This document shows positions 35,136-43,113 of a stretch of DNA of 64,000 bases, in pieces. The notes under the pieces are model-generated. The model was not told the origin of the DNA, ran no database searches, and worked only from the letters and a program-made list of their open reading frames with translations. The DNA is from GM7GCV1 sp965221105 (GTDB lineage: Bacteria > Pseudomonadota > Gammaproteobacteria > Pseudomonadales > GM7GCV1). How positions within the stretch are numbered: the stretch's first letter is position 1; every line of letters starts with the position of its first letter. Where the stretch lies: the NCBI GenBank assembly GCA_965221105.1, contig OZ244871.1, positions 1,116,001-1,180,000 of the forward strand, written 5' to 3'. Both the position numbers and the translations under genes were made by a program.

Positions 35136-35643
35136 ATTTGTGCCGCTGTATTCCAGTGCGATCACTGTCAAATCATTTGATTGCGGCAAAGACGCCATAA
35201 ACACGTACCTCCACCGCTACGCGGCGAAGAACATGGCTTTGAACCTGAACAGAACCTTTATCCTACCCTGTGCACCTGAGGAAAATTCCGCGAAATCTCA
35301 CGTAGCTGCTTACTACACCCTGGCTCACCAGACCTTGGTTCGCGAAGAACTGCCGGACGCTTCCCACCTGCCGCGCTACCCTGTGCCCGTGATCCTGCTT
35401 GCCCAACTCGGCATAGATGTGCAGTTTCATCGTCAAGGACTGGGAACGAAAACGTTGGTACATGCGCTCAGGCACGCGTATCAAATAGCGAGTAATCCGA
35501 AGGGGATACCCGCCACGGGCGTTGTTCTCGATGTCCTCGATCAGGAGGCACTCGCCTTCTATCAGTCCTTCGACTTTTTCTTGCCATTGACCAACAATCC
35601 CATGAAACTGTTCGTGCCCATGGCATCGCTGGAGACGCTGTAA
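35122..35643 (+). CDS. GNAT-family acetyltransferase toxin (TacT-like)
   Basis: 173 residues. The acetyl-CoA-binding motif is QFHRQGLGTKTLVHALR. The fold's other strands are AAYYTLAHQTLV, VILLAQLGIDVQ and TGVVLDVLDQEALAFYQSFDF, matching TacT/AtaT-type toxins that acetylate aminoacyl-tRNA. Pairing with a DUF1778 antitoxin confirms the toxin call rather than a metabolic acetyltransferase. Confidence 0.9.
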   Translation: MPTIEFVPLYSSAITVKSFDCGKDAINTYLHRYAAKNMALNLNRTFILPCAPEENSAKSHVAAYYTLAHQTLVREELPDASHLPRYPVPVILLAQLGIDVQFHRQGLGTKTLVHALRHAYQIASNPKGIPATGVVLDVLDQEALAFYQSFDFFLPLTNNPMKLFVPMASLETL

Positions 35644-35674
35644 CCACACGCCCCCGACCCTATCCAACCGGAAG

Positions 35675-35983
35675 TCACAGGTACTTTTTGAACGTACTGG
35701 CTGTGATGGTGACGGCAAGGGCGAATGCCAGCGCAAACGGCAGGATAATCCAGGATGGATGCAGGCTAAACGGCAACGCCAGATACAGCACCCAGGCCAT
35801 GATAATCAATGGGGTGGCTGCCTTCTTGGCGTAATGGTAGACAAAGGAGCTTTCCCGGCCGCCACCCCATCGCCTCAGGTCGCGCCGCACCAGCCCGTCA
35901 ACCAACGCCACCAGCGTAAACAACCCGAATACGGGGGTCGCCAGAGTGAGGACGGCGAGGCGGACGGCAAACACCTGGGTAAT
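35675..35983 (-). pseudogene. 3' fragment of DUF4400 ICE membrane protein (TIGR03747-like)
   Basis: Reads ITQVFAVRLAVLTLATPVFG, LFTLVALVDGLVRRDLRRWG, ESSFVYHYAKKAATPLIIMA and ends with LPFALAFALAVTITASTFKK, the C-terminal half of the DUF4400 family. The N-terminal half is absent because the frame begins at the inverted repeat of the adjacent IS relic (35984). Confidence 0.75.
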
Positions 35984-36716
35984 TTCAGACGTCCTGACCT
36001 CAGATCAGATATCATGCACCATTCTTTCCGGTTGTGCAGTCGATCTGGGGCAGTTCGTACACCATGCGCAGTTCGGTTCCGGGGTAGACTGTTGTGGTCT
36101 GGGTGAGTTCCTCAAGCAGCCCGGCGAGTGCCGCATCGCCCGCAGTGCTCGCCGTCCCAAGGATGCGTACCCGCAGGATGCCGCGCTCCGGTTCCGGGAT
36201 GATATCTGCTGCTGAGTGAAACAGTTCTGCCAGGGGACGCCGCGGACGGGTCTTGGCGCCCTGAGCCTGTGCGACAGCCGGCATCATCCGGGTCTCCGCC
36301 CGGTAGGCGATCATGCGGATCAGGTCAAGCAGCAGCCGCTCACTGGATGGCAGAGCATCCAGCTTCTGATCCTCGCCAAGCTCGGCCACTCTGATCTTCT
36401 GTGGGGTGTCCGCCCGCTGACGCGTCAGGTCTGAACGCTCAGCTTCAAGCGTCTCGATCTCGGCCTCAAGCCTGTCGGCAGACTGGCGGGCTGTGCTGGA
36501 GGGTGTCCCCTTCAGCAGGTCGGCGACCCGGGTGCGTCTCCGGGGGGCTGAAAGGGAGTGTGTTCATGAGGTGCTGTCAATCAAATACGTTCCATATTCT
36601 GTGAACACAACATGAACCAATCTGTCACGCTCGAAATGCTCGAAACTTGTTGTTCTCATTGGAGAAATTGACTCCGAATGTACCTGAAATCAGGTCACGA
36701 GGTCAGGACGTCTGAA
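35984..36716. mobile_element. 733-bp IS relic with 18-bp perfect terminal inverted repeats
   Basis: TTCAGACGTCCTGACCTC at 35984-36001 and its exact reverse complement GAGGTCAGGACGTCTGAA at 36699-36716. Between them lies only the 3' part of a transposase gene, so the element has lost most of its interior. It interrupts the DUF4400 gene at its left border. No matching target duplication is evident. Confidence 0.7.
36012..36550 (-). pseudogene. C-terminal fragment of a transposase
   Basis: Open frame reading APRRRTRVADLLKGTPSSTA, RLEAEIETLEAERSDLTRQR, LLLDLIRMIAYRAETRMMPA and LEELTQTTTVYPGTELRMVY. This resembles the tail of a large putative DDE transposase with a coiled-coil linker. The frame is closed by a stop just upstream (about 36560) and lacks any catalytic core. 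Confidence 0.6.
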
Positions 36717-37017
36717 CTTGCGATTGCGGGGCTTTCGAAGCAACTATTCGCGCCAATGACGACAGGTCCACATGCAGGAAGAAGCCATCCGGGAAATGCT
36801 CATCAACGCAATCAGAACCTCAGCACCGCCAATAATAGGGCAGGTATCCGCATGGGTCACCATCTCCGCATCCCAGAGTGGTGGGGCGACACGGCTGTAG
36901 AGACATATATGAACCCGCCCTGCATATCGGTGCGAATGCCAGATGGGACATGCATGCACTGATCTGTCGCATCTCTACGGCACTCCCTGATTTTGGGGGA
37001 CCGGAATCCGCATCAAC
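36717..37017. other. Intergenic region, nothing recognised
   Basis: About 300 bases between the IS relic and selO. Plus and minus frames are open for up to 90 codons but match no family. The N-terminal half of DUF4400 is not found here. Confidence 0.4.
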
Positions 37018-38427
37018 TCAGGATGAGCAGCTCAGGCTCAGGCTCTGCGCCCATTCGGGCGGCAGGCCAGCGTACTCATCGGCATCAGGATGCTCCTCGA
37101 AGGGGCTTTGAACAATGTTCAGCAAGCGGTTGATCTCGGTGTAATCCCCCTGTTCGGCGCGCTCGATGGCGATCTGGGCCATGTAATTGCGCAGCAGATA
37201 CTTGGGATTGTGTGCACTCGCCAAGTGTTCCCGGTCTGTATAGTCGCTGGTGCGCTCGTCATATTGGTCCAACCAGCGCTGGAATTTGGCGGAAGACCCA
37301 AATTCCCGAGACAGATCCGAGCGGAATTCTGTGCGGCTCAACAGGCGAAACGTCCGGCAGTAATCTGCCTGCGTTTCAGCCATCAGTCGCAGCAATGCCT
37401 GAACCAGATCCCGATCATTTTCCTGGGGGTTTGAGATTCCGAGTTTGTTGTGCATCAGTGAGTAGTACTGGTTGTTATATGATTCGGGAAACTCGCTCAG
37501 TGCCTCTTGGGCATCTCCTTGATCCAGCAGTGGAAGCAGCGCGTTGCCCAGACATCCCAGATTCCACATGGCGATGTTGGGCTGTTGGTTGAACGCGTAC
37601 CGTCCATGGTGATCGGAGTGATTGCATATATAGCCGGGCTGATAGGCATCCATGAATCCAAATGGGCCGTAATCCAGGGTCAGCCCCAGGATGGACATAT
37701 TGTCAGTATTGAGCACGCCGTGGGAAAAGCCCTGCGCCATCCAGGCCGCGAAGGTCTGGGCGGTCTTTTCGATCACAGCGCGATACAATTCCAGATAGGG
37801 TTGATCCGCGTTGCCGCAGCCTGGATAGAAATGGGTGATCACAAAATCAGCAAGTTCCCTGAGCTGCTCAGTCTGTCCGCGCGCGGCAAAGACTTCGAAT
37901 GTGCCAAAGCGAATGTGTGTTGGTGCCATGCGTACCAGCAGAGCTCCAGTCTCCAGAGTTTCCCTGTACACAGGGGTTTTCGAGTCCAGCAGGGCCAGCG
38001 CCCTGGTGGTGGCAATACCCAGACCATCCAGTGCTTCGCTGCACAGGTACTCGCGAATACTGGATCGCAGTGCTGCTCTGCCATCTCCGCCGCGGGAAAA
38101 CGGCGTTGGCCCGCCGCCCTTGACCTGCAGCTCCCAGGGCTCATCGGCTCGATTGTTGATTTGACCGAGGATCGCCGCACGCCCGTCACCAAGCTGCGGG
38201 ACCCACACGCCAAACTGGTGCCCCGCGTAGAGTGATGCCACCGGATCGCGATCCGGCTTGATCTGTCCGTTGACAAGGGCTACCAGGTTCTCAGGTGGTT
38301 CATCCAGGTCAATCAATCGTGCCGCACTGGGATTCCATGAGGCCAGCACCGGCTCCTCCAGAGGATAAATGGAAACAGGCCTGGCGTACTCCTCGCCTAA
38401 TTCAGCAAAGGCATAAGAGAATTTCAT
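37018..38427 (-). CDS. selO: Protein adenylyltransferase SelO (YdiU)
   Basis: 469 residues from ATG 38427 (MKFSYAFAELGEEYARPVS). SelO is a pseudokinase-fold enzyme that transfers AMP to proteins, linked to redox homeostasis. Family blocks: ASLYAGHQFGVWVPQLGDGR, QVKGGGPTPFSRGGDGRAAL, the reversed catalytic NTDNMSILGLTLDYGPFGFM and the C-terminal Cys in SLSCSS, where eukaryotic SelO has selenocysteine. It follows phoR by 19 bases and may be co-transcribed. Confidence 0.95.
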   Translation of the reverse strand: MKFSYAFAELGEEYARPVSIYPLEEPVLASWNPSAARLIDLDEPPENLVALVNGQIKPDRDPVASLYAGHQFGVWVPQLGDGRAAILGQINNRADEPWELQVKGGGPTPFSRGGDGRAALRSSIREYLCSEALDGLGIATTRALALLDSKTPVYRETLETGALLVRMAPTHIRFGTFEVFAARGQTEQLRELADFVITHFYPGCGNADQPYLELYRAVIEKTAQTFAAWMAQGFSHGVLNTDNMSILGLTLDYGPFGFMDAYQPGYICNHSDHHGRYAFNQQPNIAMWNLGCLGNALLPLLDQGDAQEALSEFPESYNNQYYSLMHNKLGISNPQENDRDLVQALLRLMAETQADYCRTFRLLSRTEFRSDLSREFGSSAKFQRWLDQYDERTSDYTDREHLASAHNPKYLLRNYMAQIAIERAEQGDYTEINRLLNIVQSPFEEHPDADEYAGLPPEWAQSLSLSCSS

Positions 38428-38446
38428 GGGTGCTCCGGGTCGCCCA

Positions 38447-39808
38447 TCATCCATGGGCTGCTGCCCCGGCGTCAGCTGGTGTGCGCACGCTAACAAGCTG
38501 GCTGGCCGGGAACAGGCAGCTGAATCTGGAGCCCTCTCCAGGTGTGCTCTTGATATTGAGACGCCCACCCTGGCTCGCCAGCGCGTGCTTGACGATAGCC
38601 AGACCCAAACCAGTTCCCCCGGTGTTGGAATTGCGGCTGTTATCAACACGATAAAACCGTTCGGTAAGGTGGGGGATATGTTCTTCATCAATTCCTGGCC
38701 CGCTGTCTTCAACCACAACGCGAAGGCCTGATTTTGAACGGCTGCAACTGACGCGGATAGCTGTCCCCGGCGGCGTGTGCCTGACCGCGTTGAAGACCAG
38801 ATTGCTGAAGGCGCTGTGCAGTTCGGATTCGACCGCATTGAGGAAGAAGGGTCCAGACAGCTGGCCCTCAATCCTGTGCTCCTGATACTCGTTGAGCTCA
38901 CGGGTGTCTTTGATGATTCGCTCCAGCAGGGAAGAGATCTCAACAGGTTCCGGATGGCGCTGCTCTGCCATGCTTTCCAGCCGTGACAGCATAGTCAGCC
39001 CCTTGAGGAGGTTCGCCATGCGCACGGATTGGCCCTCCATCTGATCAAGGATGTGATGCAGCGACTTGTCGGCCTTGGGGTGAATCTGCAGTGTTTCCAG
39101 ATAGCCCTGCAGAACGGTCAGCGGAGTTCTCAGTTCGTGGGAAAGGTTGGCGATAAAATCTCGTCGCATGTTTTCCAGGCGCCGCAGCCGGGTGACGTCG
39201 CGCAGCAGGATGATGCGGTCGCCGTTTTTGTACTTGGTTACATGTGCTTCCAGCCAGTGCTGCGAATCTGGCGGGTACTTGATCGTGAGGGGGTTCGCGA
39301 ATTTACCTTTGCTGAGATAGCTCTTGAAGCGAGGTTCCCGAATAAGTTTGAGAACGGGCATCCCGGTTGCCGCCGAAGTCTTGAGATGAAACCGCTGTTT
39401 GGCCTGGCGGTTGAACCACTGTATACGTCCAGCCGCATCGATCAGCACTGAGGCATCCCGGACGCCTTCCATCAGATCGCGCTGCCTGGCAAGAGCGGCT
39501 TTCAGTTTCTTGGTTTCGCGCTTATGGGCGCGCTTCTCCTTCATGGTCTCTTCAAGAAAATACCTGAAAATACCGCGAACCTGGGGTACCCTGCCCTTTT
39601 TTTTACGTGCCATCCACTTTTCCAGTGTGTGAATCTGCACCAGCGACCAACTGATGTAGAGCGTCATGCCTGCGATCAGGGCGAAACGGGGTGCATCCAC
39701 GATCAGGCCCAGTCCGAGCGACCCGAGCAGAATGCACATAATCAGGGTGATTTCAGAAAAGAGATAGCTGCGCACTATAAGCCAGCTCCGGTCTGGGTGT
39801 GGTGCCAT
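38447..39808 (-). CDS. phoR: PhoR-type sensor histidine kinase
   Basis: 453 residues. Two N-terminal membrane helices (LIMCILLGSLGLGLIVDAPR, FALIAGMTLYISWSLVQ), a PAS domain (VRDASVLIDAAGRIQWFNRQ), the phosphorylated His in ANLSHELRTPLTVLQGYLET and the ATPase boxes (NLVFNAVRHTPPG, VVEDSGPGIDEEHI, GTGLGLAIVKHALA). This is PhoR architecture, sensing phosphate through PstSCAB-PhoU. The expected partner phoB is not adjacent: the upstream neighbour is a FemAB-like gene. Confidence 0.9.
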   Translation of the reverse strand: MAPHPDRSWLIVRSYLFSEITLIMCILLGSLGLGLIVDAPRFALIAGMTLYISWSLVQIHTLEKWMARKKKGRVPQVRGIFRYFLEETMKEKRAHKRETKKLKAALARQRDLMEGVRDASVLIDAAGRIQWFNRQAKQRFHLKTSAATGMPVLKLIREPRFKSYLSKGKFANPLTIKYPPDSQHWLEAHVTKYKNGDRIILLRDVTRLRRLENMRRDFIANLSHELRTPLTVLQGYLETLQIHPKADKSLHHILDQMEGQSVRMANLLKGLTMLSRLESMAEQRHPEPVEISSLLERIIKDTRELNEYQEHRIEGQLSGPFFLNAVESELHSAFSNLVFNAVRHTPPGTAIRVSCSRSKSGLRVVVEDSGPGIDEEHIPHLTERFYRVDNSRNSNTGGTGLGLAIVKHALASQGGRLNIKSTPGEGSRFSCLFPASQLVSVRTPADAGAAAHG

Positions 39809-39870
39809 TTTAATCCAGAAAAGAGTCAGCTTCCTGACTATCTGGACAATTCCGGATTACGGCGCTGGAA

Positions 39871-41025
39871 TCACCGCCGAAACGGGAGGTGACCCTGGGC
39901 CTCAGCCTGATACAGGTCAGTGTGTGTTCGCTCACGTTTCAGGAATTCCGCTACAGCGTCGGCAAAGACCTGGTCAGGAATCCTGTGGAACGAGTGACTC
40001 TTGACCGGAGCAAAGCCACGCCACAGCTTGTGCTCACCCTGAGTTCCTGGGTCAAATTGTTGCAGACCTCGTTCGATGGCAAACTCAATGCCCTGATAAT
40101 AGCAGGCCTCGAAATGCAGACAGTCGTGGTCAGTCAGCGACCCCCAGTAGCGGCCGTAGAGCGTGCGCTGGTCGAAGAAAAACAGGGCGCTGGCAACGAG
40201 AAACCCCTCCCGATGAGCGAGCACCATCATGCACTGAGGGGCCATGGACATTGCGATCCGTTCAAAAAAATCCTCGGTAAGATAGCCGCTATGGCCACTA
40301 CGCTTGTAGTAGGTTGCCTTGTAGCATGCATAGAAGTCTTCCCAATCCCCGCTTCTCAGCTGGCCACCACTGAGCCGCTGAACTTCTATGCCCTGTTCGG
40401 AGATTCTGCGACGTTCGCGCCGAACCTGTTTGCGTCTGCCGGAGCGCAGGCTGGCAAGAAAGTCGTCGAAACTGGCGAAGGGCCCAGTTTCATCGGGGGC
40501 AATATTCTGCCAACAGAACTGGACATCCTCGCGGTGCAGCATATCCGTGCGCTGAGCCATCGCGGCCTGCTCACGCCTGTCGGCAAACAGGATGTGCCAG
40601 CTTGACAGCTTGCGCTCGCGCAACAGCGCATCCAGAGTGCGGCAGAACGCATCCACTATGGACGCTGGCAGTTCCGGTTCAACACAGAGCAGGCGCGGCC
40701 CGGTGGCGGGTGTAAAGGGTATGGCGGTGACCAGTTTAGGATAGTAATCCTTACCCCTGCCTTCAAAGGCACTGGCCCACTGCCAGTCAAATACATACTC
40801 ACCGTAGGAATGGGATTTGGCGTACAGGGGCATGGCTGCGACCAGTTGACCCTCTTCTTCGAGCAGCAGGTGACAGGGTGTCCACCCACGTGCTGCGCAC
40901 GCCGAGCCTGACTCTTCCAGTGCAGACAGAAACTCAAATTTTATAAAGGGGTAGTCATTCGGCACTAGCGCATTCCACTGTGCGGCGTCGACTCCCCCCA
41001 TGGACGAAATAAAGCGTGGTTTCAT
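39871..41025 (-). CDS. FemAB-like/GNAT-fold protein (DUF482)
   Basis: 384 residues. The DUF482 pattern is visible: NALVPNDYPFIKFEFLSALE, AAMPLYAKSHSYGEYVFDWQ, FDDFLASLRSGRRKQVRRER and GTQGEHKLWRGFAPVKSHSF. This GNAT-like fold resembles FemAB peptidyltransferases that add amino acids to peptidoglycan precursors, but bacterial members have no settled function. Its start lies directly after the ubiA stop, so it is in the ubiA operon. Confidence 0.88.
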   Translation of the reverse strand: MKPRFISSMGGVDAAQWNALVPNDYPFIKFEFLSALEESGSACAARGWTPCHLLLEEEGQLVAAMPLYAKSHSYGEYVFDWQWASAFEGRGKDYYPKLVTAIPFTPATGPRLLCVEPELPASIVDAFCRTLDALLRERKLSSWHILFADRREQAAMAQRTDMLHREDVQFCWQNIAPDETGPFASFDDFLASLRSGRRKQVRRERRRISEQGIEVQRLSGGQLRSGDWEDFYACYKATYYKRSGHSGYLTEDFFERIAMSMAPQCMMVLAHREGFLVASALFFFDQRTLYGRYWGSLTDHDCLHFEACYYQGIEFAIERGLQQFDPGTQGEHKLWRGFAPVKSHSFHRIPDQVFADAVAEFLKRERTHTDLYQAEAQGHLPFRR

Positions 41026-41922
41026 TCAAAAGCTCGTATCAAAAAATACACCGAGAAACAGACACAGGGCAACCCACCTGTTGTTCATGAAGGCCGCAAA
41101 GCATGCATCCGGTTCACGGTTCCTGATCAAATATTGCTGATAGGTAAACAACAGCATAGTTCCGCCGAGGCATACAGCCGTATAGGTGGCTCCGAGGCTG
41201 AGGCTTTGGCCCGCCACACAGAGTGCAGCCAGGCAGAGAATCTGCAGCACACCGCAGATCAGCCTGTCCTGTTCACCGAAGAGTATGGCTATGGATTTGA
41301 TGCCAGCCGCAGTGTCGTCTTCACGGTCAGTCATTGCGTAAAAACAGTCGTAGACTACGCACCAGAGGACGGCCGCGGCATAGAGGACACCAATGCCGGA
41401 ATGCACGCTACCCGCCTGTGCACTGCAGGCCATGATGATACCCCAATTCATCGCCAACCCCAGCCAGACCTGCGGCAGATGTGAGAAGCGTTTGACAAAG
41501 GGGTACATCGCAGCAAGAGCGACTGCGATCAGTGAGAGATAGATCGTCAGCCTGTTGGTGAGCAAAACCAGGAGCAACGCCAGGCCACAGAGCACACAAA
41601 AGCACGCCAGTGCCTGCCGCGGCCTCAACTCGCCTGTCACAAGGGGGCGGTTGATGGTTCTCGCTACCCGCCCATCAAACCGGCGGTCAGCATAGTCGTT
41701 GATGGCACAGCCTGCGGATCTCATAATGAGTGACCCCAAAGCAAAGACGAAGACGAGCAGCGTATCTGGCCTGCCATTGCCCGCTATCCACAGGCTTGCC
41801 AGGGTCGGCCACAGGATGAGCAGTGTGCCGACAGGCCTGTCCATTCGGGTCAGCCGCCAATAGGGGCCAATGACCGGATGTTGAGCCAGACGAGGCAGCC
41901 AGCGCAGGTGCTCTATACTCAT
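41026..41922 (-). CDS. ubiA: 4-hydroxybenzoate polyprenyltransferase
   Basis: 298 residues from ATG 41922 (MSIEHLRWLPRLAQHP). Membrane enzyme that prenylates 4-hydroxybenzoate in ubiquinone synthesis. Both Asp-rich diphosphate-binding motifs are present: NDYADRRFDG and DREDDTAAGIKSIA, between several hydrophobic helices. No ubiC precedes it within the window: the divergent gene is gcvH. Confidence 0.95.
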   Translation of the reverse strand: MSIEHLRWLPRLAQHPVIGPYWRLTRMDRPVGTLLILWPTLASLWIAGNGRPDTLLVFVFALGSLIMRSAGCAINDYADRRFDGRVARTINRPLVTGELRPRQALACFCVLCGLALLLVLLTNRLTIYLSLIAVALAAMYPFVKRFSHLPQVWLGLAMNWGIIMACSAQAGSVHSGIGVLYAAAVLWCVVYDCFYAMTDREDDTAAGIKSIAILFGEQDRLICGVLQILCLAALCVAGQSLSLGATYTAVCLGGTMLLFTYQQYLIRNREPDACFAAFMNNRWVALCLFLGVFFDTSF

Positions 41923-42158
41923 GTACAGGGTAGTCAAGTCGGATAAGCTGGCGATTGTGCCACAATCGCAGCTGTTCCCTGTAGGAGCATCCCAAGGCTG
42001 CTGTCCCTGTTGCAATGATACAGTCCTGGCGGTTTTCGGCGGGAAAAAAAAGTTGATCTTGCCGTGGTTAGGGTGTCAGTATCTGTGCCTTGTCGTGCTC
42101 GCGGCGGGCAGGAGACTGCGCTGCCTTGAGCCTGCCATACACCGAACAGAGAGTCGCA

Positions 42159-42548
42159 ATGAGTCAGATACCTGAAGATCTTCGATATCTTCCAAGCCAT
42201 GAATGGGCACGCAAGAACATGGACGGCACCGTAACTGTCGGCATCACCGATCATGCGCAGGAGAGCCTGGGTGATGTCGTGTATGTGGAGTTGCCAGACA
42301 TTGGCCATCAGCTTCTTGCCAGGGAGGAGTGTGCAGTGGTTGAGTCAGTCAAGGCGGCGTCGGATATTTTCGCCCCGCTGAGTGGAGAGGTGATCGAGGT
42401 CAATGAGGCACTCGAAGACGAGCCGGAGCTGATCAATGACGGGCCTTACGCTGACGGCTGGTTCTTCCGGATGCGCCCGGAAGACCTTGCTGAACTCGAC
42501 GACACTCTGGATGCCGATGACTACGCTGAAGAGATAGGACAGGGCTAA
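42159..42548 (+). CDS. gcvH: Glycine cleavage system H protein
   Basis: 129 residues. GcvH carries the methylamine intermediate on a lipoyl-lysine during glycine cleavage. The lipoylated Lys is in ECAVVESVKAASDIFAPLSG and the N-terminal YLPSHEWARKNMDGTVTVGI is typical. gcvT and gcvP are not in the window. It stands between ubiA (divergent) and rppH, so it may be a stand-alone lipoyl carrier. Confidence 0.96.
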   Translation: MSQIPEDLRYLPSHEWARKNMDGTVTVGITDHAQESLGDVVYVELPDIGHQLLAREECAVVESVKAASDIFAPLSGEVIEVNEALEDEPELINDGPYADGWFFRMRPEDLAELDDTLDADDYAEEIGQG

Positions 42549-42597
42549 CAGCAGTCCAGCCGAGAAAGCCAACATGTTCAGCTTTGAGGCACACTGA

Positions 42598-43113
42598 GTG
42601 ATTGACTCCGAGGGCTATCGGGCCAGCGTTGGCATTGTGGTTGCACAGGGCAACGGAGATGTGCTGTGGGCCAAGCGCGTTCAGGCGGGTGACTCCTGGC
42701 AGTTTCCTCAAGGCGGCATTGATGAGGGTGAGAGCGTGACCGACGCCATGTTTCGTGAGCTCTACGAGGAAGTCGGTTTACAGCAGCAACAGGTAACCAT
42801 AGTCGCCCAGACACGCACATGGTTGCGATACCGCATACCGGATCATTTGGTTCGCAAGCACCCAAAGAACCGATGCATTGGCCAGAAACAACGCTGGTTT
42901 CTGGTACGGCTGGACTGTTCACCGGAGAAAATCCGCTTTGATTGTGGGGACAAGCCCGAATTCAGTGAATGGCGTTGGGTGAGTTATTGGTATCCCGTGA
43001 ATCAGGTGGTTGCGTTCAAACGCACTGTGTATCGTCGCGCACTTCGTGAACTATCGGTGCCGCACACTGACATGGTATCAGGGGTTCGCAGTGACGGGTT
43101 AGCAGAGTGCTAG
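42598..43113 (+). CDS. rppH: RNA pyrophosphohydrolase
   Basis: 171 residues from a GTG. RppH removes pyrophosphate from mRNA 5' ends, starting decay. The Nudix box is GGIDEGESVTDAMFRELYEE followed by VGL. The N-terminus (DSEGYRASVGIVVAQGNGDV) and the KRTVYRRALREL tail are family-typical. Its end overlaps ptsP by seven bases, as in enteric and pseudomonad genomes. Confidence 0.95.
   Translation: MIDSEGYRASVGIVVAQGNGDVLWAKRVQAGDSWQFPQGGIDEGESVTDAMFRELYEEVGLQQQQVTIVAQTRTWLRYRIPDHLVRKHPKNRCIGQKQRWFLVRLDCSPEKIRFDCGDKPEFSEWRWVSYWYPVNQVVAFKRTVYRRALRELSVPHTDMVSGVRSDGLAEC

Noticed and set aside
36718..37017. N-terminal half of DUF4400 on the far side of the IS relic
   Set aside because: Both strands were read and neither continues the DUF4400 sequence, so a simple insertion-only explanation fails.
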